NCBI GenBank assembly: GCA_025359785.1
Contig: JANYET010000050.1
Span: 186,001 to 250,000, forward strand
Direction: 5' to 3'
Length of the DNA: 64,000 bases
Source: Alphaproteobacteria bacterium
GTDB lineage: Bacteria > Pseudomonadota > Alphaproteobacteria > Caulobacterales > Caulobacteraceae
A program made the position numbers and the translations under genes. Every line of letters starts with the position of its first letter. The stretch's first letter is position 1. Positions 31,157 to 40,838 of the stretch are shown here, in pieces. Under the pieces are notes generated by a model. The model worked only from the letters and a program-made list of their open reading frames with translations, was not told where the DNA came from and made no database searches.

Positions 31157-31306
31157 CCCTTCCCCTCGATGAGGAAGGGTTGGGATGGGGTGCATCCGCC
31201 ACGATGAATACGGGACTTAAAGGGGGCGCCAGCGCCGACCGCGCCCTCACCTCAGCGGCATGCGCACACCCCAATCCCCGACCCTTTCCCCATCGAGGGG
31301 AAAGGG
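31157..31306. repeat. Inverted-repeat element (MITE-like)
   Basis: The left arm (31157-31193), CCCTTCCCCTCGATGAGGAA then GGGTTGGGATGGGGTG, recurs in inverted orientation at 31264-31306 with a few differences. Each arm is itself a hairpin (the right one, CCCTTTCCCC-ATCGA-GGGGAAAGGG, is perfect). The spacer of about 70 bases holds no ORF. It follows the nitroreductase stop directly and may terminate or stabilise its mRNA. Similar intergenic repeats are common in Caulobacterales, to my knowledge. Confidence 0.6.
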
Positions 31307-31350
31307 AGGGGCGCCATGCCCGATGGTCAAGATGGAGAAGCTGGCCCCCA

Positions 31351-31420
31351 GAAACACAAAGGCCCGACAGCTCGGGGCGCCGTCGGGCCTGAAGTGTACG
31401 CGCCCTTTGGAGAGATGGGC
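31351..31420 (-). ncRNA. Candidate small RNA with its own promoter and terminator
   Basis: On the minus strand there is a promoter: TTTGCA (-35, 31455-31450), a 17-base spacer containing the palindrome GCATTAATGC (31437-31446), and TATACG (-10, 31432-31427). The predicted start is near 31420. The transcript would open with a GAGAG-GCCCAT-CTCTC hairpin and end in a Rho-independent terminator, a 9-bp stem AGGCCCGAC/GTCGGGCCT (31360-31390) followed by TTTGTGTTTC. It is about 70 nt with no ORF. It lies between convergent nitroreductase and queF. Confidence 0.45.
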
Positions 31421-31617
31421 CTCTCTCGTATACGCCGCATTAATGCTTTTGCAAAGCTCCAGGCCACGTTTGGCGTAGCAGCCTGAGCTTTTCCCCTTAG
31501 AGGAGAATTATGCCGCGCCAGGTCTCGCGCTGGGACGTCTGAACCGAGGGTCGAAACCTCAAGTCAATCGACGCTGCTGCAAGCGTTAATCCGTGTAATC
31601 GGCCCGGAAGTCCTTGC

Positions 31618-32073
31618 TCAACCCCGGCCGCGATACGGCGCGACACCTTGGTCCGGCAGCCACAGGCCTTCTGGTGGCGCACCACTCTGCCAGAAGACGT
31701 CGATCGGGATGCCGCCGCGCGGGAACCAGTAGCCGCCGATCCGCAGCCACCGTGGCTGGGCCGCCGAGACAATCCGCCGGCCGATCGCCACCGTGCAATC
31801 CTCGTGGAACGCCCCGTGGTTGCGGAACGACCCCAGATAGAGCTTCAACGACTTCGACTCGATCAGCCAGTCGCCCGGCGCATAGTCGATCACCAGGTGC
31901 GCGAAATCCGGCTGGCCGGTCACTGGGCACAGCGAGGTGAACTCCGGGACCACGAAACGCGCCAGATAGAGCGTATCGGCCTGCGGGTTCGCCACGCGCT
32001 CCAGCACCGCCGCGTCCGGGCTGGCCGGCGCCGGGGTTGCGTGGCCAAGCTGCGTCAGGTGGGCTTCATCCAT
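31618..32073 (-). CDS. queF: NADPH-dependent 7-cyano-7-deazaguanine reductase
   Basis: 151 residues from ATG 32073. The catalytic Cys and Asp lie in [20 protein letters not shown] (Cys about 49, Asp about 56), and the NADPH site is the [20 protein letters not shown] motif. It reduces preQ0 to preQ1 in queuosine biosynthesis. The length fits the short (unimodular) QueF group. It ends [11 protein letters not shown]. Its neighbours are unrelated to queuosine. Confidence 0.96.
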   Translation of the reverse strand: MDEAHLTQLGHATPAPASPDAAVLERVANPQADTLYLARFVVPEFTSLCPVTGQPDFAHLVIDYAPGDWLIESKSLKLYLGSFRNHGAFHEDCTVAIGRRIVSAAQPRWLRIGGYWFPRGGIPIDVFWQSGAPPEGLWLPDQGVAPYRGRG

Positions 32074-32176
32074 GCGCGCGGCTTTACCGCCGAGGCCGCG
32101 GTCCCGCAACAGCGACGCCCGCCAAGACAGCCGCGCGCCTTCCGGCTATCAACGGCGAAAATCAGGGGAGACGACG

Positions 32177-32977
32177 ATGGCTGAGGGCAGTTGCGAAGAC
32201 TTCGTGGTGGTGGTGACCGGGGCGTCGACGGGCCTGGGCCGCGCCATCGCGCTGGAAACCGCGCGCCAGGGCGCCAAGGTCGTGGTCATCAACTACGCCC
32301 GCAGCCAGGCCGAAGCCGAGGAAACCGCGCGCCTGGTCGAGGCGCAAGGCGCCCAGGCCGTGCTGGTCCAGGGCGACGTCGCCGCCGACGACGACTGCAA
32401 GAAGATCGCCGCCGCCGCCCGACCCTTCGGCCGCATCGACGCCCTGTTCAACAATGCCGGCGTCACCCGCTTCGCCAACCACGCCGACCTCGACGCGGTC
32501 TCGGCCCAGGACTTCTTCGACGTCTACGCCGTCAATGTCGTCGGCGCCTATCAGATGGTCCGCGCCTGCCGCGCCCTGCTCGAGGCCGCGCCCCAGCCGG
32601 GCGCGGTGGTCAACACCGCCTCCATCGCCGGCGTCGTCGGCATCGGCTCCTCGGTGCCCTACGCGGCGTCCAAGGGCGCGCTGACCACCATGACGCTGTC
32701 CCTGGCCCGCGCCCTGGCGCCGAAAATCCGCGTCAACGCGGTCTGCCCGGGGTTCATCGATACACCCTGGTTCGGCAAGGGCCTGCCGGAGGCCGTGGTC
32801 GACCACATCCGCGCCAGCGCCGCGTCGGTCACCCCGCTGCGAGCCGCCTCCACGCCCGACGACATCGCCGCCTCCACCGTCTTCCTGGCCAGCCGCGCCT
32901 CGCGCCACGTCACCGGCGAGACCCTCCTGGTCGACGCCGGCTCCCACCTCGGCTTCGCGCCGATGGTGGCGCGGTAG
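32177..32977 (+). CDS. SDR-family oxidoreductase
   Basis: 266 residues from ATG 32177, with GGGGAG upstream. It is a classical short-chain dehydrogenase: VVVVTGASTGLGRAIALETA (TGxxxGxG cofactor site), the LFNNAGVTRFA motif, Ser in VVNTASIAGVVGIGSSVPYA, and YAASK catalytic Tyr-Lys. The end, GETLLVDAGSHLGFAPMVAR, is the typical FabG-like tail. The substrate is unknown. It is divergent from queF. Confidence 0.92.
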   Translation: MAEGSCEDFVVVVTGASTGLGRAIALETARQGAKVVVINYARSQAEAEETARLVEAQGAQAVLVQGDVAADDDCKKIAAAARPFGRIDALFNNAGVTRFANHADLDAVSAQDFFDVYAVNVVGAYQMVRACRALLEAAPQPGAVVNTASIAGVVGIGSSVPYAASKGALTTMTLSLARALAPKIRVNAVCPGFIDTPWFGKGLPEAVVDHIRASAASVTPLRAASTPDDIAASTVFLASRASRHVTGETLLVDAGSHLGFAPMVAR

Positions 32978-33068
32978 GGTTGGATTACGGTTGCGGTGGC
33001 GTGCGTCTCGAAGGTGGCGCGTGTCCCGCTTTCCACCACTTCCTCGGGAAGGAGTGGGGCGGAAATAG

Positions 33069-33158
33069 GTTGACCCTACCGACGGCAACATCACGCTTGA
33101 AACGCTTCAGCGCGCGGCCACCGTGCTTGGCCGCAAGGTGCAAATCGAACTGATCTGA
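33069..33158 (+). pseudogene. Remnant of an XRE-type (antitoxin-like) regulator
   Basis: A 29-codon frame ending at TGA 33156-33158 reads DGNITLETLQRAATVLGRKV then QIELI. This is the standard C-terminal end of XRE antitoxin-type helix-turn-helix proteins (itLeTLqraA.vLGr.v.ieL). A stop codon (TAG) lies directly upstream in the same frame, and no start or helix-turn-helix remains. It is a decayed 3' fragment. Confidence 0.5.
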
Positions 33159-33616
33159 CTCTGGACGCTCCACGCAGCGGGAACAGATCGCGGCGCCGCC
33201 TTCGCGATCGCCACCACTCAGACCCCTCAATCGACAGGCGCACAGGGCGCGCGTCTGCTTGGCTTTAGGCGGGAGCTCAGCTTGTGGCCCCGTCAATTGG
33301 TTCGCCGGACGCGCTACCGATGGGTGGTTTTTCCCGGCCTCGGCCCGAAATCGGCCCGCCCTGCGAAGCGATCATGCCTCGAAACGCCCGATTTCCGGTG
33401 GGAATCACGCTCCACGCCTTTACGCGCCGCTTACGCCGGCAGGCGCCTAAAGACATAGCTTTCGGGTCTAGGGGCGCCCAATAAACGTCCAGCGCCTACA
33501 AGCTCAAGCCTGGGTCGCGCAGCGGCGTTGATCTGAACGACCTCGCCGAGACGATAACCGCGCACGGTCGGATCCGGTCAACCGGACAGCGGGCCGGGAA
33601 CAAGGGGATACACGAA
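33159..33616. other. Intergenic stretch without a recognisable gene
   Basis: 458 bases. Both short frames here lack ribosome sites and family resemblance. An imperfect hairpin (about 33446-33479, GGCGCC arms) is the only structure I see. The last 70 bases should hold the promoter of the TorF-type porin gene; I could not assign -35/-10 boxes with confidence. Confidence 0.5.
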
Positions 33617-34339
33617 ATGAAGCTTCTGAAACTCTCGCTCCTGGCGGCGACAGCGATGCTGGCCATGGCCAGCGCCGCCCGCGCCGACGATGCGCCGGCC
33701 GCGCCCGCCGAGGCCAAGCCCTTCGTGCTGGTCTTCAACGTGGGCGCCAATACCGACTACGAATTCCGCGGCGTCAGCCAGACCAATAACAAGGGCAGCA
33801 TCTTCGGCGGCGCCGACGCCACCATCGGCAGCATCGGCTACGCCGGCATCTGGCTCTCGAACGTCGACTTCCTGAACGGCACCAAGGCCGAGTACGACAT
33901 CTATGCCGGCGTCAAGCCGGTGCTGGGGCCGGTGACCATCGACGTCGGCGTGATCCGCTACGGCTACACCAGCCAGCCGTCGGGCCCGAAAGAAACCTAC
34001 TACGAGTGGAAGGTCGCGCCTTCGATGGCGGTCGGCCCGGCCACTGTCGGCCTCGCCTACTTCTATTCCGGCGACTTCTTCGGCGAGACCGGCAAGGCGA
34101 GCTATTACGAAATCAACGCCTCGATGCCGATCGGCAAGACGCCCTTCTCGGTCAACGGCGCGCTGGGCCGTCAGGAAGTCGTGGGGCCCCTCGACTACAC
34201 CACCTGGAACCTGGGTCTGGGCTACGCCCTCAACAGCCACGTCAGCTTCGACCTGCGCTATTGGGATACCGACGAGCACAGCTTCGGCTCGATCTACAAG
34301 AGCAAGATCGTGCTCGGCATCAAAGCGACCTTCCCCTGA
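33617..34339 (+). CDS. TorF-family putative outer-membrane porin
   Basis: 240 residues with a signal peptide (MKLLKLSLLAATAMLAMASA-ARADD). The body is beta-rich with the family's opening NVGANTDYEFRGVSQTNNKG, alternating aromatic strands (GYAGIWLSNVDFLNGTKAEY) and a C-terminal YKSKIVLGIKATFP whose last aromatic residue suits outer-membrane insertion. The TorF/Gcw_chp family is common in alphaproteobacteria; its transport substrate is not established. It is monocistronic with its own terminator. Confidence 0.9.
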   Translation: MKLLKLSLLAATAMLAMASAARADDAPAAPAEAKPFVLVFNVGANTDYEFRGVSQTNNKGSIFGGADATIGSIGYAGIWLSNVDFLNGTKAEYDIYAGVKPVLGPVTIDVGVIRYGYTSQPSGPKETYYEWKVAPSMAVGPATVGLAYFYSGDFFGETGKASYYEINASMPIGKTPFSVNGALGRQEVVGPLDYTTWNLGLGYALNSHVSFDLRYWDTDEHSFGSIYKSKIVLGIKATFP

Positions 34340-34360
34340 ATTCAATCGGTTAAGCTGGTG

Positions 34361-34388
34361 AGCCGTCGCCCCCTGGGCGGCGGCTTTT
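34361..34388 (+). terminator. Terminator of the porin gene
   Basis: An 11-bp stem AGCCGTCGCCC/GGGCGGCGGCT (one G-T pair), a 3-base loop, and TTTT, 22 bases after the porin stop. Confidence 0.8.
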
Positions 34389-34522
34389 CCTTGCGTCAAA
34401 CCGCCACGCTTCCTAAGGTCCCAGGGCTTGGCGAATGCGCACCGAAAGTGCGTTGCGGGCAACATCCCGGACGGAACTGATCGGTTTCGTCGCTTTCAGT
34501 AGACGGTCCTCCGCCCAGGCCT

Positions 34523-36499
34523 ATGGTGACGATTCGTAGAGCGAGCGGAGTGCGACGCATGGAGCGGATGGCCTTTCGAGCCCAGACCATCGTCGCCGAT
34601 GTCTCGCTGGCCGCCGTGGCCTTCACCTGCGCCTATCTGGTGGCCGCCTCCGGCAGCCCGGCCACCGACCTCGCCGGCGCCGCGACACTGAGCCTGCCGC
34701 AACTGGTGGTGCTGTACGCGGTCCTGACCGGCGGCTTCACCATGCTGTTCCGCCGGGAGCTTTCGCCCTGGCGCTACGCCTCCATTCCCGACGCCCTGGT
34801 CCTGGCGCGCATCGCCGTCTTGACGGTCGGCGTCTTCCTCTTGTGGGTCTTCGTGATCGACCGCGCGCTTGGCCTGCCACGCTCGGCCATCCTGCTGGCG
34901 CCGATGTTCCAGATGGTTGGCTCCATGGGCGTGCGGATCCTGCGGCGCGCCCTGCACGAGCATGCGCTGGACAGCTTCTCGCCGCTCAAGACCGCCAGCG
35001 ACCGGATCACCCAGGCGACCTCGCTGCTGCTCATCGGCCCGCCGGCGCTCGCCGACAGCTATCTGCGCGACATCGCCCGCAGTCATGATCGCACCTACAC
35101 GCCCGTGGGGATCGTCGGCACCGACCGTCGCGACGTGGGCCAGCAGGTGCGCGGCGTCTGCGTCATCGAAAGCCTGGAAAACCTCGACGAGGCCCTGGCC
35201 GACCTGCGCCGCTGGAACCGCTATCCCCGCGCCATCCTGCTCCTCGAGGAGCCTGGCCGCCTGAAGGGCCTCACCGCCGACCAGCTCGGGCGCCTGAAGA
35301 CCGACGGCATCCGCCTCCTGCGCCTGCCCTCCATCGTCGAGCTGGCCCAGCATGACGGCGTCACCCTGCTGCCGATGCGGGACATCAACATCGAGGAATT
35401 GCTGGCCCGCGAGCCGATCGAGCTCGACCGCGGCGCCATCGGCAACCTGATCCGCGGCCGCCGCGTGCTGGTCACCGGCGCCGGCGGCTCCATCGGCGCC
35501 GAGCTCTGCCGACAGGTCGCCGCCTTCCATTGCGCCCACCTCAGCCTGCTCGACTTCTCCGAAACCTCGCTCTTCGAAATCGAGCGCGAGATGGCCGAGA
35601 CCCACCCGCAGATGTCCGCCCAGGCGGTGCTCTGCGACGTGCGCAACGCCGGCCGCCTGCGCCAGGCCTTCGGTGTCGAAAAGCCCGACCTGGTCTTCCA
35701 CGCCGCCGCCCTGAAACACGTCTCAATGGTCGAACAGCACCCTTGCGAGGGCGTGCTCACCAACGTCATCGGCACCTGGAACGTGGCCGAGGCGTCCAAG
35801 TCCTGCGGCGCCGGCCAGATGGTGCTGATCTCCACCGACAAGGCTGTCGACCCGACCAACGTCATGGGCGCCACCAAGCGCCTGGCCGAAAGCGTCATCG
35901 CCGCCCAGCAGACCAATGGCCAGGGCACCCGCTTCTCCGCCGTGCGTTTCGGCAACGTCCTGGGCTCCGGAGGCTCGGTGGTGCCGATCTTCAAGTCACA
36001 GATTGAGCGCGGTGGTCCCGTCACCGTTACCCATCCGGACATGGAGCGCTTCTTCATGACCATCCCGGAGGCGAGCCAGCTTGTCCTCCACGCCACCGCC
36101 ACCTGCGCAGAGGGCGAAGGCCGCGACGCGCGCCTTTTCCTGCTGGAAATGGGCGAGCCGGTCCGGATCATGGACCTCGCCCGCCAGATGATCGCGCTCT
36201 CCGGCCGCGCTCACGGCAAGGAGATCGAGATCGAAATCACCGGCCTGCGCCCGGGTGAAAAGCTCACCGAGGCCCTGCTGGACGAAACCGAACGCTCGCT
36301 GCCCTGCGCCCACAAGGTGCTGGAAGTGGTCTCCAACTCGTCCCTGCGAATCTCTCCCGGCCATCTGACCGAGATGCAAGCGCTTGCTGAGCGTGGCGAA
36401 GTTGACGCCGTCCGCCGCGCCCTCTTCGACCTCGTCGGCCAGATTCGCGGTGAACGCACCGGGGCCGCGCCAAACCTGCGGGTCGTGGCCAACGGCTGA
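34523..36499 (+). CDS. Membrane-bound nucleotide-sugar 4,6-dehydratase (WbpM/CapD type)
   Basis: 658 residues (the start could be an internal ATG, 34559 or 34568). The N-terminal 130 residues are four hydrophobic spans with GGFTMLFRRELSPWRYASIP. A first degenerate Rossmann domain follows, then the catalytic SDR domain: VLVTGAGGSIGAELCRQVAA, LISTDKAVDPTNVMGATKRL with Met in place of the usual Tyr, as in WbpM/FlaA1 relatives, and GLRPGEKLTEALLDE. It dehydrates UDP-GlcNAc (or similar) at C4/C6 toward bacillosamine- or QuiNAc-type sugars. It probably feeds surface-polysaccharide synthesis. Confidence 0.9.
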   Translation: MVTIRRASGVRRMERMAFRAQTIVADVSLAAVAFTCAYLVAASGSPATDLAGAATLSLPQLVVLYAVLTGGFTMLFRRELSPWRYASIPDALVLARIAVLTVGVFLLWVFVIDRALGLPRSAILLAPMFQMVGSMGVRILRRALHEHALDSFSPLKTASDRITQATSLLLIGPPALADSYLRDIARSHDRTYTPVGIVGTDRRDVGQQVRGVCVIESLENLDEALADLRRWNRYPRAILLLEEPGRLKGLTADQLGRLKTDGIRLLRLPSIVELAQHDGVTLLPMRDINIEELLAREPIELDRGAIGNLIRGRRVLVTGAGGSIGAELCRQVAAFHCAHLSLLDFSETSLFEIEREMAETHPQMSAQAVLCDVRNAGRLRQAFGVEKPDLVFHAAALKHVSMVEQHPCEGVLTNVIGTWNVAEASKSCGAGQMVLISTDKAVDPTNVMGATKRLAESVIAAQQTNGQGTRFSAVRFGNVLGSGGSVVPIFKSQIERGGPVTVTHPDMERFFMTIPEASQLVLHATATCAEGEGRDARLFLLEMGEPVRIMDLARQMIALSGRAHGKEIEIEITGLRPGEKLTEALLDETERSLPCAHKVLEVVSNSSLRISPGHLTEMQALAERGEVDAVRRALFDLVGQIRGERTGAAPNLRVVANG

Positions 36500-36521
36500 C
36501 GCCGTCGCATTGCCGACAACG

Positions 36522-36548
36522 AAAAAGGGCCGCGGTCACCCGCGGCCC
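36522..36548 (-). terminator. Terminator downstream of pckG
   Basis: GGGCCGCGG/CCGCGGCCC stem with a 4-base loop. Read on the minus strand it is followed by TTTTTC. It lies between the convergent dehydratase and pckG genes. Confidence 0.85.
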
Positions 36549-36573
36549 CATTCATATCAGCCTCGTCCGAACC

Positions 36574-38430
36574 CTATTCCGCCGCCGCCATCGCGGGGTT
36601 GCGCGCCGGGTCGCCAAGGCGCGCCACCAACGCCTCCAGCTCGGTCCAGAGCGCCGGCGGCAGATGGTCACCGAAGCGGTCGTAGAAGGCCGGCACCAGG
36701 GCCGCTTCCTGCCGCCAGATGTCCTCGTCCACCGTCAGCAGCAGGTCGAGTTGCGCCTGGCTGAGGCCCAGGCCCGAGACGTCCAGGCTGCCCGGCGCGG
36801 GCAACCGCCCGATCGGGGTGTCGATGACATCGGCGCGGCCTTCCAGCCGGTCGACGATCCACTTCAGCACGCGGCTATTCTCGCCATAGCCCGGCCAGAC
36901 GAACTTGCCGCGCTCGTCCTTGCGGAACCAGTTCACGAAATAGATCCGCGGCAGCTTGGCCGGGTCCTTTGCCTTGGCGCCCATGGCCAGCCAGTGGGCG
37001 AAGTAGTCGCCCATGTTGTAGCCGCAGAAGGGCAGCATCGCGAACGGATCGCGGCGCAGCTCGCCGATGGAGTTTTCCGCCGCCGCCGTGCCCTCGGAGG
37101 CCACGTTGGAGGCCATGAACACCCCGTGCGCCCAGTCACGGGCTTCGTTGACCAGCGGCACCGCGCTGGCGCGGCGGCCGCCGAACAGAATGGCTGAGAT
37201 CGGCACCCCGGCCGGGTCTTCCCACTCGGCCGCGATCACCGGGGTCTGCGAGGCCGGCACCGTGAAGCGCGCGTTCGGGTGCGCGGCGGGCTCGCCGCTT
37301 TCCGGCGTCCAGTCGTGGCCGCGCCAGTCGATCAGATGCGCCGGGACCTCCTCGGTGAGGCCTTCCCACCAGACGTCGCCGTCGTCGGTCAGCGCCACGT
37401 TGGTGAAGATGCTGTTGGCGTAGAGGGCGGCGATCGCGTTCTTGTTGGTGCTCTCACCGGTGCCCGGCGCCACGCCGAAGAAGCCGGCTTCCGGGTTCAC
37501 AGCATAGAGCCGGCCGTCGTCGCCGAAGCGCATCCAGCAGATATCGTCGCCAATGGTCTCAGCCTTCCAGCCGGCCAGCGTCGGCTGCAGCATGGCCATG
37601 TTGGTCTTGCCGCAAGCGCTCGGGAACGCGGCCGATACGAAGTGCGTCTCGCCCTGCGGCGATGTCAGCTTCAGGATCAGCATGTGCTCGGCGAACCAGC
37701 CCTCGTCTCGGGCCATCACCGAGGCGATACGCAGCGCGAAGCACTTCTTGCCCAGCAGCGCGTTGCCGCCATAGCCCGAACCGTAAGACCAGATCTCACG
37801 CGTCTCGGGGAAATGGACGATGTATTTGATCTCGTTACAGGGCCAGGCGACGTCCTGCTGTCCCTCGGCCAGGGGGGCGCCCACCGAGTGCAGCGCGGGT
37901 ACAAAAAAGCCGTCCTCGCCGAGTTGGTCGAGGGCGGCCTGACCCATCCGCGTCATGATCTTCATGGATACGGCGACATAGGCCGAATCGGTGATCTCGA
38001 CGCCGATCGCGCTGATCTTCGAGCCCAGCGGCCCCATGCAGAACGGCACGACATACATCGTGCGCCCGCGCATGCAGCCCTTGAACAGATCCTTCAGATC
38101 GGCCCGCATCTCGTCGGGCTCAAGCCAGTTGTTGGTCGGGCCCGCGTCCTCGGGATTTTCCGAGCAGATGAAGGTGCGGCTTTCCACCCGCGCCACGTCG
38201 CGCGGATCGGAGGCGGCATAGAAGCTGTTCGGGCGTTTGGCGGGATTGAGCTGTTTCAGCGTGCCGGCCGCGACCAGTTCGCCGGTCAACTCGGTCCACT
38301 CGGCCTCGGACCCGTCGCACCACCGCACCCGGTCCGGCTCCGTCAGCGCGGCGATCTCGCGAACCCATTCCACTAGCTTCGCGTGTTTCGTCGGCGCGGG
38401 CTCGAGTCCCGGGACGCTGCGTTGGCTCAT
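36574..38430 (-). CDS. pckG: Phosphoenolpyruvate carboxykinase (GTP)
   Basis: 618 residues from ATG 38430 with AGGGAG upstream; a GTG seven codons earlier is ignored. It has GTP-type PEPCK signatures: [40 protein letters not shown], the P-loop with reactive Cys [35 protein letters not shown], and the GTP-specific FFVNW-like region [20 protein letters not shown]. It converts oxaloacetate plus GTP into PEP, the gluconeogenic entry from the TCA cycle. Monocistronic. Confidence 0.96.
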   Translation of the reverse strand: MSQRSVPGLEPAPTKHAKLVEWVREIAALTEPDRVRWCDGSEAEWTELTGELVAAGTLKQLNPAKRPNSFYAASDPRDVARVESRTFICSENPEDAGPTNNWLEPDEMRADLKDLFKGCMRGRTMYVVPFCMGPLGSKISAIGVEITDSAYVAVSMKIMTRMGQAALDQLGEDGFFVPALHSVGAPLAEGQQDVAWPCNEIKYIVHFPETREIWSYGSGYGGNALLGKKCFALRIASVMARDEGWFAEHMLILKLTSPQGETHFVSAAFPSACGKTNMAMLQPTLAGWKAETIGDDICWMRFGDDGRLYAVNPEAGFFGVAPGTGESTNKNAIAALYANSIFTNVALTDDGDVWWEGLTEEVPAHLIDWRGHDWTPESGEPAAHPNARFTVPASQTPVIAAEWEDPAGVPISAILFGGRRASAVPLVNEARDWAHGVFMASNVASEGTAAAENSIGELRRDPFAMLPFCGYNMGDYFAHWLAMGAKAKDPAKLPRIYFVNWFRKDERGKFVWPGYGENSRVLKWIVDRLEGRADVIDTPIGRLPAPGSLDVSGLGLSQAQLDLLLTVDEDIWRQEAALVPAFYDRFGDHLPPALWTELEALVARLGDPARNPAMAAAE

Positions 38431-38606
38431 ACTGACGCTCCCTGGCCCCACTCACCGCGCGGAATCAGCGCCCCGCCTCGGTCAATTTCGAACAGTCTCA
38501 TACTGGCTGAACGCGGCCCTGCATACCACGGGCCAGCGATTCCGCCCGACATGCCCCATAACGCTGATCTACGCACGGGGATGGTCCGTGGACGCACGCC
38601 ATCGGG

Positions 38607-40730
38607 TCACTTCGCCGCGACCGCCGCGCCGGGCGCAGGCCCGTCCAGAAGGTAGTGCGCGAGCCACGTCTCCACCTCGGCGTAGAAGTGACGGCTGTCC
38701 TCGGGCTTCAGGATCCAGTGCCAGGCGTCCGGGAAGACCAGCAGGCGGCTCGGAACCTTCATCCGCTGCAGGGTCGCCCAGTTCTCCAGCGTGTTATTGA
38801 TCGGCACCCGGAAGTCCCGCTCGCCGATGGTGAGCAGCATCGGGGTCTTCCAGGTCTTGGCGTAGGTGATCGGGCTCTGGTCGCGCCAGATCGGATTGCC
38901 TTCCCAGGCCGGCCCGCCATTGGTCACCTCGCGGCCGTAGATACCGTCCGACGTGCCCCATTGGGTCAGCAGGTCCACCTCGCCCGCGTGGCTCACCAGG
39001 CACTTGTAACGGGTGGTCGTGGCCTCCAGCCAGTTCACCAGGTGGCCGCCATAGCTTGCCCCCGCCGCGCACATCCGCGTCCCATCGATGTAGGGATAGC
39101 GCTTCAGCGCCTCGTTGACCGCCTGGTCGATTTCGAGTCCCGGCGTCTTCAGCGGGTCGAGTTTGATGGCCTGGGCGAACTTCTCGCCATAGCCGGTCGA
39201 ACCTGTGTAGTCGCTCATCAGCATGACATAACCCCGCGCCGTCAGCAGGTGCGCGTCCCAGCGTAGGCTAATCGCGTCCGCGTTCATGCTGGCCGCGCCG
39301 CCGTGGATGAACACCAGCAGCGGGTATTTCTTCGCCGGATCGAAGTTCGGCGGCAGGAAGATCATGTTGTGAATCCGCCGGCCGCCGGCGCTGGTGAAAT
39401 CGAAGTGAATCGGCGGCGCCCAGTCGATGGTGGCTGCCAGCGCCGTGTTTACCGTCGTCAGGTTCTCGTGCGTCTTCGCGGCGGGATCGATGCGCACGAT
39501 CTCCTGCGGACTGACCGATGAGCCGAAGGTCGCGATCAGTTGCGGCTTGGCCGCCTTCTGCGGCATCGTCAGCCCGCCATAGCCCCCCGTGGCCGGCTCG
39601 ACGACCAGCACCGGTTTTCCGCCTGTCGCAGGCACGCTGTAGAGGTTGGTCTTGCCGGCTTCCGGCGTCAGGAAATAGATCGTCTTGCCGTCCGGCGTCA
39701 GCTGGAAGCGTTCCGGTTCGCGGTCGAAATCACCGGTCAGGGCCTTCGGCTCGCCCCCCGCCGGCCAGGCGACGCTCTGCAGGCGCGGCAGGCTATAGAC
39801 CTCCTCGTTGCGACGCGAGAAAGCGAAGTAGAGCGTCTTGCCGTCCGGGCTGAAGGTCGGCGCGCGATAGCCGCCCTTGGCCGGCGACACCGGGCTCGCC
39901 TCGCCGCCGTCCGCCGGCAGGCTATAGAGCTGGTAGCCCACCTCGCTGAACGCCGAATTCCAGCGCTCGACCGTGGCTGCGAACACCACCGCCTTGCCGT
40001 CCGGGGTCCACACCGGCGACAGCGAGATCGAGGTCTCGCCCTCGGGGCCGGAGAACCCCGGCGTGTGCGCGAGCCTGGTCGGGGACAGGATGTCTTTCGG
40101 CTTCGATCCAGGGTCCAGCGAGACCACCTCGATCGCCGGCAGCCGCTCGTCCAGCCACTCGTTCCAGTAGCGGATCGGGAAGTGCTCGTAGGTGCGGACG
40201 TTGTATTTGCGCGCCTTGCGCTCAGCGATGACCTTGCGGTTGGCCTCGTCGTCCATCGCGCCCGGCCAGACCATGGTCTCGAACAGGATCGCCCGGCCGT
40301 CCGGCCGCCACTGCGGGTTGGTGGCCGCGGTCGCGAGGTTCGTCACCCGCCGCGCCTCGCCGCCGCCCAGGATGTCCAGCACATAGACCTGATCGGTGTC
40401 GTCGCCCTCGCGCCTGGTGGTGAAGGCCACCATCCGGCTATCCGGCGACCAGACCACGCCGCCCTCGCCGGCCTTGGTGTTGGTCAGCCGTCGCGCAGCA
40501 CCGCCCGTGGCGGAGACCAGCCACAGATCGCTGACCGCCTTGTCCGGGTCATACGAAGGCTCAGTGACCGAATAGACCACCCATTTGCCGTCCGGGCTCA
40601 CCGCTGGGCCGCCAACCCGTTTCATCATCCACAGCATCTCATGGGTGATCACGGTCTTGGCGCTGGCCTGGCCCGCGCCCAATCCGGCCGCTGCGACCAC
40701 AGCCGCCGCGAGAAGGTAGGAAATCTTCAT
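38607..40730 (-). CDS. Secreted S9-family (prolyl-oligopeptidase/acylaminoacyl) peptidase
   Basis: 707 residues with a signal peptide (MKISYLLAAAVVAAAGLGAG-QASA). The N-terminal half is a WD/PD40-type beta-propeller with repeats such as VVWSPDSRMVAFTTRREGDD and RAPTFSPDGKTLYFAFSRRN. The C-terminal alpha/beta hydrolase has YPLLVFIHGGAASMNADAIS, the nucleophile CAAGASYGGHLVNWLEA, TIGERDFRVPINNT (Asp) and PDAWHWILKPEDSRH (His). It likely digests peptides in the periplasm or outside. It stands alone, next to pckG on the same strand. Confidence 0.93.
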   Translation of the reverse strand: MKISYLLAAAVVAAAGLGAGQASAKTVITHEMLWMMKRVGGPAVSPDGKWVVYSVTEPSYDPDKAVSDLWLVSATGGAARRLTNTKAGEGGVVWSPDSRMVAFTTRREGDDTDQVYVLDILGGGEARRVTNLATAATNPQWRPDGRAILFETMVWPGAMDDEANRKVIAERKARKYNVRTYEHFPIRYWNEWLDERLPAIEVVSLDPGSKPKDILSPTRLAHTPGFSGPEGETSISLSPVWTPDGKAVVFAATVERWNSAFSEVGYQLYSLPADGGEASPVSPAKGGYRAPTFSPDGKTLYFAFSRRNEEVYSLPRLQSVAWPAGGEPKALTGDFDREPERFQLTPDGKTIYFLTPEAGKTNLYSVPATGGKPVLVVEPATGGYGGLTMPQKAAKPQLIATFGSSVSPQEIVRIDPAAKTHENLTTVNTALAATIDWAPPIHFDFTSAGGRRIHNMIFLPPNFDPAKKYPLLVFIHGGAASMNADAISLRWDAHLLTARGYVMLMSDYTGSTGYGEKFAQAIKLDPLKTPGLEIDQAVNEALKRYPYIDGTRMCAAGASYGGHLVNWLEATTTRYKCLVSHAGEVDLLTQWGTSDGIYGREVTNGGPAWEGNPIWRDQSPITYAKTWKTPMLLTIGERDFRVPINNTLENWATLQRMKVPSRLLVFPDAWHWILKPEDSRHFYAEVETWLAHYLLDGPAPGAAVAAK

Positions 40731-40838
40731 GTCGCCCCCGTAGTTGACGAGCGAAACCTAGCGGCAGACAGCGTCTGCGTCGTCGGGATTCCAACGCGGG
40801 CCGCAGTCTTTTAGGCGAGCGGGGGTACAAGAGGCATC

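Noticed and set aside
31510..31542. 10-residue frame with an excellent GAGGAG ribosome site (MPRQVSRWDV)
   Set aside because: No gene follows on the plus strand for it to regulate, and no promoter is evident. It is probably chance, though a leader peptide cannot be excluded.
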